Assembly (NCBI GenBank): GCA_030597945.1
Contig: JAUVQW010000002.1
Span: forward strand, 1 to 29,155
DNA: 29,155 nt
Source of the DNA: Actinomycetes bacterium
Lineage (GTDB): Bacteria > Actinomycetota > Aquicultoria > CAJVYJ01
Direction: 5' to 3'
Positions 9,206 to 15,623 of the stretch are shown here, in pieces. The notes under the pieces are model-generated. The model was not told the DNA's origin. It saw nothing but the letters and a program-made list of their open reading frames with translations, and did not search any database. The stretch's first letter is position 1; every line of letters starts with the position of its first letter. The translations under genes and the position numbers were made by a program.

Positions 9206-9253
9206 TTCAAGGTTCGAATATAAAGTAATTTAGTGGTTTTCACTACTTTAAAA

Positions 9254-9273
9254 AGGTCGTCACTGGACGACTT
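9254..9273 (+). terminator. Possible weak terminator after clpB
   Basis: GTCGTC-ACTG-GACGAC (9256-9271) extends by one G-T and one A-T pair to an eight-pair stem. It is followed by a T-rich but broken stretch rather than a clean T run. The position between clpB and a gene with its own -10 box fits the end of the heat-shock transcript. Confidence 0.45.
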
Positions 9274-9348
9274 CTACAAGCTCTTTTCGTCATTTCCTTA
9301 TCTTTTTTGCCTAGTTTTATAAAGATTTTAGGGGGTATCTAATAGGCA

Positions 9349-9354
9349 TATAAT
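9349..9354 (+). promoter_or_regulatory. -10 box upstream of the baeRF-like gene
   Basis: A perfect TATAAT lies 24 bases before the ATG and AGGTGAG sits close to the start codon. No good -35 hexamer is visible at 16-18 bases, so this promoter would be weak or activator dependent. Confidence 0.45.
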
Positions 9355-9377
9355 ATGATCATCCAGGTGAGGTCTAT

Positions 9378-10526
9378 ATGATAAATGATGAGTTAAATGA
9401 GCTTGGCCGGTTTGAAGGAAACGTATCAAAAGTTATCAGTTTTTACTTAAATATCGATGGCGCTCTTTTTCCTAGGCACCAGGACTTGGAACCGGATTTA
9501 AACGCACAACTAAGAAAAGTTGAAAAAGATTACTTAAAAGAAAACCATATTGGAGCTGAAGAGAAAAGATCGGTAGCTATTGACCTGGAAAGAATCGATC
9601 AGTATGTAAGATTCGAATTAGATAGAGACGATAGGAGGGGGCTGGCAATCTTTGCATCCGCCGATCAGGGTCTTTGGCAGGTCGTTACTTTGCCGGTCAG
9701 ATTACCCAACCTGGTTGTCGTAGATAATCAACCCTATACCACTACGCTAACTTCGGTAATCGAACAGTATGATTTCTACTGCACCGTAGTAGTCGACAGA
9801 AGAAAAGCGAGAATATTTAGTGTCTATATGGGAGAGATAGAAGAATCCTTTGGTCTTTTTGAAGATAATGTGCCTGACCAGGTAAAGAGTGGTGATTGGG
9901 CCAGTCTGCGGCAGACTAAAATAGCCCATCATATTGAAGATCACCTTGCCAAGCACTTAAAGAGAGTCTCAAATAAGATGCTTGCCTACTATAAAGCACG
10001 AAGATTTAATCATCTGCTTATTGGTGGTTCAAAAGAGGTGATACCGAAGTTTAAAGAAGTGCTTCACCCATACCTGAAAGAGCGGATAGCGGGTGAGTTT
10101 ATCGCCGAACCCGATACGTCTATCAACAGCATATTATTAAAAAGCAACGAGTGTGAAAAGCATTATGAGTTTGAAAGAGAAAAGGAATTGATAAGAAGAG
10201 TGGTCGGTGAGGAAAATAACGGGAAAAAAGCTGTCACCGGTTTGGATAATACGATACAAGCGATAGAGAGAGGACAGGCAAACGAAGTGCTTCTACCACA
10301 ATCTGCGGAGATTGGCGGTTATCACTGCCATGAAGGACACTTCATCTCGGAAAAAGATGTTAGAAGGTGCCCTATATGCAAAAGAGGCCTTCAGAGCAAA
10401 AAAGATGTTGTTAGCGAAGTAATGAGGTTGGCCAGTGCAAAAAATGTTAAGATCCGTTTCTTAAAATATCATGAGTCGATCGGTGATAATCAGCAAATAG
10501 GTGCCCTTCTTAGATACGCCGCTTAA
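9378..10526 (+). CDS. eRF1-like (baeRF/Vms1-type) protein with C-terminal zinc motif
   Basis: The 382-residue protein resembles bacterial relatives of eukaryotic/archaeal release factor eRF1 (baeRF, Vms1/ANKZF1 type), which act on or around ribosomes. The N-terminal part (about 1-130) has the domain-1-like fold pattern (VISFYLNIDG ... DRRGLAIFAS). The middle (about 135-270) has TVVVDRRKARIFSVYMGEIEE and a helix-rich HHIEDHLAKHL segment. The C-terminal part has a zinc-binding pattern YHCHEGHF ... CPICKRG. The catalytic GGQ or WSQ loop of active family members is not evident: the corresponding segment reads GDWASLRQ. It may therefore bind ribosomes or tRNA without hydrolysis. It directly follows the heat-shock operon but has its own -10. 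The substrate is unknown. Confidence 0.72.
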   Translation: MINDELNELGRFEGNVSKVISFYLNIDGALFPRHQDLEPDLNAQLRKVEKDYLKENHIGAEEKRSVAIDLERIDQYVRFELDRDDRRGLAIFASADQGLWQVVTLPVRLPNLVVVDNQPYTTTLTSVIEQYDFYCTVVVDRRKARIFSVYMGEIEESFGLFEDNVPDQVKSGDWASLRQTKIAHHIEDHLAKHLKRVSNKMLAYYKARRFNHLLIGGSKEVIPKFKEVLHPYLKERIAGEFIAEPDTSINSILLKSNECEKHYEFEREKELIRRVVGEENNGKKAVTGLDNTIQAIERGQANEVLLPQSAEIGGYHCHEGHFISEKDVRRCPICKRGLQSKKDVVSEVMRLASAKNVKIRFLKYHESIGDNQQIGALLRYAA

Positions 10527-10612
10527 GTGTTTTTTAAAAAGTAGGGCTTGGTTAAAATAAGCAAGAATGTGGTATTATTATTCAGGTATTACAAATAGCT
10601 TGGAGCCGATAT

Positions 10613-10999
10613 ATGGTAGAAAAAAGCGAAAATAATAATGTCTCATCATCTACTAATCTGGATCCCAGGGTAGCCAGTCTTTTGTGCTATCTTTTCGGTT
10701 GGATAAGTGGTCTCATCTTTTTTCTGATCGAGAAAGAGGATCATGGGGTGAGGTTTCATGCGTTGCAGTCTATATTTTTTAATATCGGGGTCTCAATTGT
10801 CTATATAGCGTTATCGATCCTGATAGGAATATTCGCCGCTGTTCCCGGAATCAATTTACTTCTCATAATCGTGCCACTATTATATTTTATTCTTTCTATT
10901 GTTTTTTTAGTGGTCTGGGTAATGCTTATGGTAAGAGCTTACCAGGGAGAAGAGTGGAAATTGCCAATCATCGGCGACATTGCGAAGCAGAATTCGTAA
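10613..10999 (+). CDS. DUF4870 (Tic20-like) small membrane protein
   Basis: The 128-residue protein has about three hydrophobic helices (around 24-42, 55-80 and 85-108). The family pattern is clear: DPRVASLLCYLFGWISGLIF, an EKEDHGVRFHALQS loop, and a tail VRAYQGEEWKLPIIGDIA. DUF4870 proteins are inner-membrane proteins of unknown role, distantly like the chloroplast import component Tic20. GGAGCC lies about seven bases before the ATG. A strong terminator follows, so it is probably monocistronic. Confidence 0.85.
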   Translation: MVEKSENNNVSSSTNLDPRVASLLCYLFGWISGLIFFLIEKEDHGVRFHALQSIFFNIGVSIVYIALSILIGIFAAVPGINLLLIIVPLLYFILSIVFLVVWVMLMVRAYQGEEWKLPIIGDIAKQNS

Positions 11000-11024
11000 G
11001 GTGCGCTGGCAAGAAGAAAGGGTT

Positions 11025-11053
11025 AAAAAAAGGCCCCACAGAGGCCTTTTTTT
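11025..11053. terminator. Bidirectional intrinsic terminator
   Basis: Seven A, GGCC (11032-11035), a seven-base loop, GGCC (11043-11046) and seven T form a symmetric hairpin. The A tract and T run make it work in both directions, ending the DUF4870 gene on the plus strand and the small coiled-coil gene on the minus strand. Confidence 0.9.
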
Positions 11054-11071
11054 CGTCTTATTGATTAGTTC

Positions 11072-11260
11072 TTAGTTGATTGTCGTGTCTTCGTTTACAT
11101 CAAAATCAATAGTATCTGAAGATAAAAAAATTATCTCCCTTTCTATACTTTCTATTTCAAGCAACGTTGAAAGAGGTATATTATCCATTGGGAGATTTCG
11201 TTTTAGCTCATCCAGCTTAGCCTTTAATCTCTTAAGCTTGTTTTCAAGATGCTCTGCCAT
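11072..11260 (-). CDS. Small coiled-coil protein, function unknown
   Basis: This 62-residue protein is not recognised. Its first 30 residues are a charged amphipathic helix (MAEHLENKLKRLKAKLDELK) likely to form a coiled coil; the tail is acidic (DFDVNEDTT). I accept it over the overlapping plus-strand frame because it has AAGGAG (11268-11273 on the complement) seven bases before its ATG, a TATAAT -10 box further upstream, and a terminator shared with the convergent gene. A regulatory or ribosome-associated role is possible, but nothing in the sequence shows it. Confidence 0.72.
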   Translation of the reverse strand: MAEHLENKLKRLKAKLDELKRNLPMDNIPLSTLLEIESIEREIIFLSSDTIDFDVNEDTTIN

Positions 11261-11283
11261 TTCATCACTCCTTCAATGATCAC

Positions 11284-11314
11284 ATTATACTATATACCCA
11301 AAAAATTTTATCAA
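11284..11314 (-). promoter_or_regulatory. Promoter of the small coiled-coil gene
   Basis: On the minus strand, TTGATA (complement of 11309-11314), a 19-base spacer and TATAAT (complement of 11284-11289) precede the strong ribosome binding site. The spacer is longer than ideal. Confidence 0.5.
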
Positions 11315-11398
11315 TCAAGCATACCAATTTTCAATTTCGTCGCATGACTTTACTGTTTATCGGGGTTTTTATTGGAAAAAATAATGAGTTATGAATTG

Positions 11399-11421
11399 TA
11401 TCACATAATGATGATGTGATA
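11399..11421. promoter_or_regulatory. Perfect palindrome, candidate operator of the activase operon
   Basis: TATCACAT, seven bases, ATGTGATA is an exact 8+8 inverted repeat. It ends seven bases before a TTGACA -35 box and 57 bases before the first gene of the dehydratase-like operon. The position fits an activator or repressor dimer. It is not the FNR consensus. Its half-sites have the reverse order of the CRP site and the wrong spacing, so I cannot name the regulator. Confidence 0.6.
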
Positions 11422-11427
11422 AGCAAG

Positions 11428-11456
11428 TTGACAATGCTACTTCAGTAGGTGAAAAT
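11428..11456 (+). promoter_or_regulatory. Probable promoter of the activase operon
   Basis: A perfect -35 TTGACA (11428-11433) is followed after 17 bases by GAAAAT (11451-11456), a poor -10. A good -35 with a poor -10 next to a palindrome suggests a regulated promoter. The leader would be only about 15 bases. Confidence 0.5.
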
Positions 11457-11477
11457 TGTTGGCGATGAATTTTAGAA

Positions 11478-12461
11478 GTGTCAGGTCGTGATGGAAAATT
11501 GAAGATAGGTTATCCTAGAGCGCTTCTATACTATAAATACTTTCCTTTATGGGAGCATTTCTTGACTCAACTCGGGGCCGAGGTCGTTGTTTCCAATCCA
11601 ACTAGCAAGAAGACCGTCAACACAGGCACTGTCTTTGCAGATAATGAGCTCTGCCTTCCTGTAAAAGTCTTCTATGGCCATCTGATGGATTTAAAAGAGC
11701 GTGTAGACGCAATTTTTGTTCCCAGGATCGTAAGTGTCGTCAAGAAAGAATACACTTGTCCTAAGTTTCTAGGACTTCCGGATATGTCTAGGGCACTCGA
11801 AGATGACATGCCGGAAATCATCGATACCACAATAAATATGCAAGAGGGTTGGCGACAGTATATGAAGAGCGTCTTAGAGCTGGGAAGTCGATTCTCCAGT
11901 AGCCGGATGAAGGTAATGGGTGCTTATAAAAATGGCGTTACGGCACTAAGAGACTATCATCACCATATGCTTTCAGGTAAGACTCCGATTGAGCTACTAG
12001 AGAAGAAGAATTTTTCCGCTCAGAAGCCCCGTTTAAAAGTGGGTATCGCCGGTCATCCATACAATATTTATGACCAATACATAAGCATGAATCTGATAAA
12101 GAGATTAAAAGGTATGGGAGTTGACGTAGTAACAGCAGAAATGATTCCTGATTCGGTAATCGAATTAGAGAACAGTCGTCTCCCAAAAAAACTTTTTTGG
12201 ACCTATGAAAAAGAGGTGGTCGGCACCGTATATCATTGGGCTAACAACAAATCTGTAGATGGAATAATCTACGTTTTGTCTTTTGCCTGCGGTCCAGACT
12301 CTCTGGTCCAGGTGCTTCTTGAGCACGAACTTAGAAAAAACAACAATGTTCCGATGATGCCCCTAGTCATTGATGAACATAGCGCTGAAGCCGGGTTGAT
12401 CACCAGAGTGGAAGCTTTTGTAGATATGATAGGCCGGAAGAAGGAGTCGCTAGTTTGTTAG
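11478..12461 (+). CDS. Acyl-CoA dehydratase activase-related protein (DUF2229/COG3580 type)
   Basis: The protein belongs to the iron-sulfur subunit group related to 2-hydroxyacyl-CoA dehydratases. The N-terminal DUF2229 pattern is clear (KIGYPRALLYYKYFPLWEHF, with SNPTSKKTV). Cysteines C59 (ELCLP), C94 (YTCPK) and C271 (FACGP) probably bind one iron-sulfur cluster. A conserved terminal block runs from VIDEHSAEAG to EAFVDMIGRKK. The 327 residues correspond to one module of the large (over 1,000 residues) fused activase proteins of many anaerobes. The start is GTG 11478 with a weak ribosome binding site. It overlaps the next gene by seven bases. The substrate is unknown; it is not a characterised dehydratase. 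Confidence 0.85.
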   Translation: MSGRDGKLKIGYPRALLYYKYFPLWEHFLTQLGAEVVVSNPTSKKTVNTGTVFADNELCLPVKVFYGHLMDLKERVDAIFVPRIVSVVKKEYTCPKFLGLPDMSRALEDDMPEIIDTTINMQEGWRQYMKSVLELGSRFSSSRMKVMGAYKNGVTALRDYHHHMLSGKTPIELLEKKNFSAQKPRLKVGIAGHPYNIYDQYISMNLIKRLKGMGVDVVTAEMIPDSVIELENSRLPKKLFWTYEKEVVGTVYHWANNKSVDGIIYVLSFACGPDSLVQVLLEHELRKNNNVPMMPLVIDEHSAEAGLITRVEAFVDMIGRKKESLVC

Positions 12462-13540
12462 TGGCTTCACCGAGAATGGGGCACGTTGATATTCTACTGG
12501 GCGATCTGTTAGAACGGCTTGGTATTGAATATATGGTGCCTCCAAAATCCTCCGAGAGGACCTTGGCTCTTGGATCAAAACATGCTCCCGAATTTTCTTG
12601 TCTTCCTCTAAAGATCAATATCGGTAATTTCATCGAGGCGTTGGAAAATGGCGCTGATACATTGATAATGGCTGGTGGACGTGGTCCTTGCAGGTTCGGT
12701 TATTATGCCGAGGTTGAAAAGAGGATCCTAAATGAAGCGGGTTATGAGTTCGAAATGGTGGTTGTCGAACCTCCATCTATGGGTATCTCAAAATTTCTCG
12801 GGCCGATCAAAGAAGCATCGGGTAAGTCATCGAGGAAGATCATCAAGGCTCTAAAGGAAAGCTTTCCTAAAGCCCAAGCTTATGACATGTTGGAGAAATA
12901 TGTTTTACAAAACCGTTGTTACGAAGTGATTCCCGGAAGCACCACGAAGGCTTATAAGCAAGCCATGGACGTTCTCTCCAATATAAAATCGACTTCTGAA
13001 GTCGAAGGTTATTTAAGAGAGGCTATAAGCGTCGTAGACGAAGTTGATAAAGACCCATCGAGGGATGTTTTAAAGATCGGAATAATCGGTGAGTTTTTTA
13101 TCCTTCTAGAGCCCTTTGCCAACTTTGATATCGAGGAATGGCTGGGAAGCAGAGGCGTATATTTAGAGAGGTCGGTTTATGTTACCGACTGGATCGGCCC
13201 CGCGGGGGAGAACCCAGTAGGCGGAGCATCACCGAGTGAGATCGCAGAATTGGCCAAACCATATTTAAGTCATGCGGTCGGTGGTGAGGGCCTTCAAAGC
13301 GTGGGGCATACCATTCATTATGCTAGAGACGGATTTGATGGAGTGGTCCATATGTTCCCATTTACTTGCATGCCGGAGACAATCGCTAAATCGATATTGC
13401 CAAGAGTGGCAAGAGACATCCATATCCCAATCATCCACTTCACAATAGACGAGCAGACAGGAAAAGCCGGGATCGCTACCAGGATGGAGGCCTTCCTAGA
13501 TCTTTTAATGAGCAAAAAGAGGGCTAGAGCCGGAAACTAA
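12455..13540 (+). CDS. 2-hydroxyglutaryl-CoA dehydratase-like iron-sulfur subunit (COG3581 type)
   Basis: This 361-residue protein is the partner of the preceding subunit and apparently its paralog. It carries C49 (FSCLP), C79 (GPCRFG) and C305 (FTCMP) in the same relative order, and a closing block (TIDEQTGKAGIATRMEAFLD) matching the other subunit. HgdA/HgdB-type enzymes likewise use two related subunits. The start is TTG at 12455, with AAGGAG (12441-12446) inside the upstream gene, so translation is coupled. Cluster binding and heterodimer formation are inferred. It could act on a CoA thioester or, as in double-cubane cluster proteins, on a small molecule. Confidence 0.85.
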   Translation: MLVASPRMGHVDILLGDLLERLGIEYMVPPKSSERTLALGSKHAPEFSCLPLKINIGNFIEALENGADTLIMAGGRGPCRFGYYAEVEKRILNEAGYEFEMVVVEPPSMGISKFLGPIKEASGKSSRKIIKALKESFPKAQAYDMLEKYVLQNRCYEVIPGSTTKAYKQAMDVLSNIKSTSEVEGYLREAISVVDEVDKDPSRDVLKIGIIGEFFILLEPFANFDIEEWLGSRGVYLERSVYVTDWIGPAGENPVGGASPSEIAELAKPYLSHAVGGEGLQSVGHTIHYARDGFDGVVHMFPFTCMPETIAKSILPRVARDIHIPIIHFTIDEQTGKAGIATRMEAFLDLLMSKKRARAGN

Positions 13541-13558
13541 TACTAAGGGGAGAATAAT

Positions 13559-14566
13559 TTGTCGGAGGAAAAAATAAATAATATTGGATATCTTGGGGTC
13601 GATGTCGGATCTGTAAGCACTAACTTGGTGATTCTCGACATCGATAATAAAGTAGTCGCCTCTGTCTACAGGCGTACGCAGGGACAACCCATACAAGCGG
13701 TACAAAGGGGTCTGGAAGAGTTAAAAGATAAACTTGAAGCCGACATCAATATCTTAGGGGTAGGCACGACTGGGAGTGCCAGATATCTGACAGGCGTCAT
13801 CGTCGGCGCAGACACCGTTAAAAATGAGATCACGGCCCACGCGGTGGCTGCCAGCCATGTTGCACCCAACGTCAGGACTGTACTTGAAATAGGCGGCCAG
13901 GATTCAAAGATAATACTTCTAAATGACGGCGTGGTAGTCGACTTTGCCATGAATACCGTCTGTGCTGCCGGGACCGGATCTTTTTTAGATCATCAATCGG
14001 CGCGCCTCGGCATACCGATTGATCAATTCGGCGGACATGCCTTAAAAGCTAAAGAAGGCGCTCAAATCGCCGGTAGATGCTCGGTATTTGCTGAATCTGA
14101 CATGGTACATAAACAACAAGTCGGTTATGCTCTTGAAGAGATAATCTTTGGGCTTTGCCAGGCTTTAGTAAGGAATTATCTCAACAATCTGGCTAAGGGC
14201 AAGGATATCTTAAACCCCATTGTCTTCCAGGGAGGAGTTGCCGCCAATTCGGGGATGAAGCGCGCTTTTGAAGAGGGCCTGAACATGGAAATCATCATTC
14301 CAGATCATTTTAATGTTATGGGCGCTATCGGCTCCGCGCTACTTGCTAAGGAGACGATGATGCTAGATGACAGGCCGACAAATTTTAAAGGCTTTGATGC
14401 TTCCTTAATAGATTATAAAACCAGTAGTTTTGGTTGCAATGGCTGCGAGAACAGTTGCGAGATCATCAAGATCCAGGTGGAAGATGAAGTGCTTGCCAAG
14501 TGGGGAGGTCGATGCGGAAAGTGGGAAGTCGACCAGATCCATGCTCAACATGTTTACAAAGTTTAG
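13559..14566 (+). CDS. ATP-dependent activase, BadF/BadG/HgdC family (COG1924)
   Basis: This is an ASKHA-fold ATPase that, in the family, uses ATP hydrolysis to inject a single low-potential electron from ferredoxin or flavodoxin into the partner enzyme. Visible: GVDVGSVSTNLVI (residues 13-25), GVGTTGSARYLTG, VLEIGGQDSKII, the cluster cysteines C135 (NTVCAAGTGSF) and C174 (GRCSVFAESD), which in HgdC bridge the dimer through one [4Fe-4S], and FQGGVAANSGM. A C-terminal addition has C293, C296, C300 and C319 (CNGCENSC ... GGRCGKW), a motif I recall at the activase/DUF2229 junction of fused proteins. The start is TTG with AGGGGAG upstream. The gap to the previous gene is 18 bases. Confidence 0.93.
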   Translation: MSEEKINNIGYLGVDVGSVSTNLVILDIDNKVVASVYRRTQGQPIQAVQRGLEELKDKLEADINILGVGTTGSARYLTGVIVGADTVKNEITAHAVAASHVAPNVRTVLEIGGQDSKIILLNDGVVVDFAMNTVCAAGTGSFLDHQSARLGIPIDQFGGHALKAKEGAQIAGRCSVFAESDMVHKQQVGYALEEIIFGLCQALVRNYLNNLAKGKDILNPIVFQGGVAANSGMKRAFEEGLNMEIIIPDHFNVMGAIGSALLAKETMMLDDRPTNFKGFDASLIDYKTSSFGCNGCENSCEIIKIQVEDEVLAKWGGRCGKWEVDQIHAQHVYKV

Positions 14567-14759
14567 ACGCTTGATTCAAGCGCATAAGTTCCTTAAGACC
14601 TCTTGCTAAAGAATAGTTATTCTGCTTTAATATTTTATGCAGAATTCTGAATTAACCTTTCTTGTGTTTTCTGAGCATAAAGCAAAATGGGTATCAACTA
14701 AGCCTTGTAATAAAAGGTTGTCATAATTTTATTCAACTATTATGTGAAGAGGTGTATAA
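14567..14759 (+). promoter_or_regulatory. 193-base intergenic region with several palindromes
   Basis: CGCTTGATTCAAGCG (14568-14582) directly follows the activase stop and has no T run. AGAATA-GT-TATTCT (14610-14623) and CAGAATTCTG (14640-14649) are perfect palindromes that share AGAAT. TTTATGC (14634-14640) can pair with GCATAAA (14675-14681). The promoter of the nfnA-like gene should lie here, but I cannot place -35 and -10 boxes with confidence. Confidence 0.4.
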
Positions 14760-15593
14760 GTGGCTAAGATCTTAGAGAAACGAAAAGTACGGCCGGACGT
14801 TTACTACATAAGACTTGATACGCCCGATATTGCCGAGCACGCGAAACCGGGACAGTTCGTCATCATCAGGATCCACAAAAATGGGGAGAGGATACCGATA
14901 TCTCTAGCCGATATCGATCCGGAAAGAGGATCGATCAGCCTAATGTACATGACCGTTGGAAAGACCTCAACGGAGCTATCGACTTTAGAGGTCGGAGATG
15001 AGATCAAAGATGTAGTCGGTCCTCTTGGTAAACCTTCTCATATAGAAAAGTTTGGAAGAGTTGCTCTTGTTGGCGGAGGCTTTGGAGTTGCTCCTCTGTA
15101 CCCTATCGCCAAAGCCTTAAAAGCTGCCGGTAATGAAGTCGTGACAGTAATGGGTGCCAGAAATGAGGACCTGCTTCTCTATGAAAATGAGATGGCAGCT
15201 ACATGCGATGAAGTTTTGATTACCACCGATGATGGCAGTAAAGGCATTAAAGGTGTCGTAACGATCGCTTTAGAAGAGGAATTAAAAAAGGGGATCGACC
15301 TCGTCATAGCTATTGGTCCCGCAATAATGATGAAATTTGTCTGTAAGACGACCGAGCCGCACAAGGTTAAGACTTGGGTGAGCTTGAATCCAATAATGGT
15401 CGACGGGACGGGTATGTGCGGAGCTTGCCGTGTTTCCGTCGGCGGCCAAACAAAATTCGGCTGCATCGACGGACCGGAATTTGACGGTCATGAGGTCGAT
15501 TGGGATCTACTTATGAGCCGTCAGCAGATGTATTTAAAAGAGGAGAAGGAAGCGATGGAGCTATACGAATGTAACTGTGCTCCAGCAAGCTAG
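14760..15593 (+). CDS. NfnA/SudB-type FAD/NAD-binding oxidoreductase subunit
   Basis: This is the smaller subunit of an NADH-dependent ferredoxin:NADP+ oxidoreductase-like (NfnAB) or sulfide dehydrogenase (SudAB) complex. The N-terminal FAD domain has RIPIS at 44-48. The NAD-binding motif GGGFGVAPLYP is at 105-115. A C-terminal [2Fe-2S] motif, DGTGMCGACR with C220 and C223 plus C235, has the preceding Asp215 as the likely fourth ligand, as in NfnA. The 277 residues are the normal length. The start is GTG with GAGGTG about eight bases upstream. The partner gene follows after 30 bases. PyrK is a relative, but the next gene identifies the complex. Confidence 0.9.
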   Translation: MAKILEKRKVRPDVYYIRLDTPDIAEHAKPGQFVIIRIHKNGERIPISLADIDPERGSISLMYMTVGKTSTELSTLEVGDEIKDVVGPLGKPSHIEKFGRVALVGGGFGVAPLYPIAKALKAAGNEVVTVMGARNEDLLLYENEMAATCDEVLITTDDGSKGIKGVVTIALEEELKKGIDLVIAIGPAIMMKFVCKTTEPHKVKTWVSLNPIMVDGTGMCGACRVSVGGQTKFGCIDGPEFDGHEVDWDLLMSRQQMYLKEEKEAMELYECNCAPAS

Positions 15594-15623
15594 TATTCAC
15601 AAAAAGATCTGGAGGTCTTTCCA

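Noticed and set aside
11076..11279. 67-codon plus-strand frame opposite the small coiled-coil gene
   Set aside because: Low-complexity Ser/Leu composition typical of an antisense shadow; no ribosome binding site. The minus-strand frame has full expression signals.
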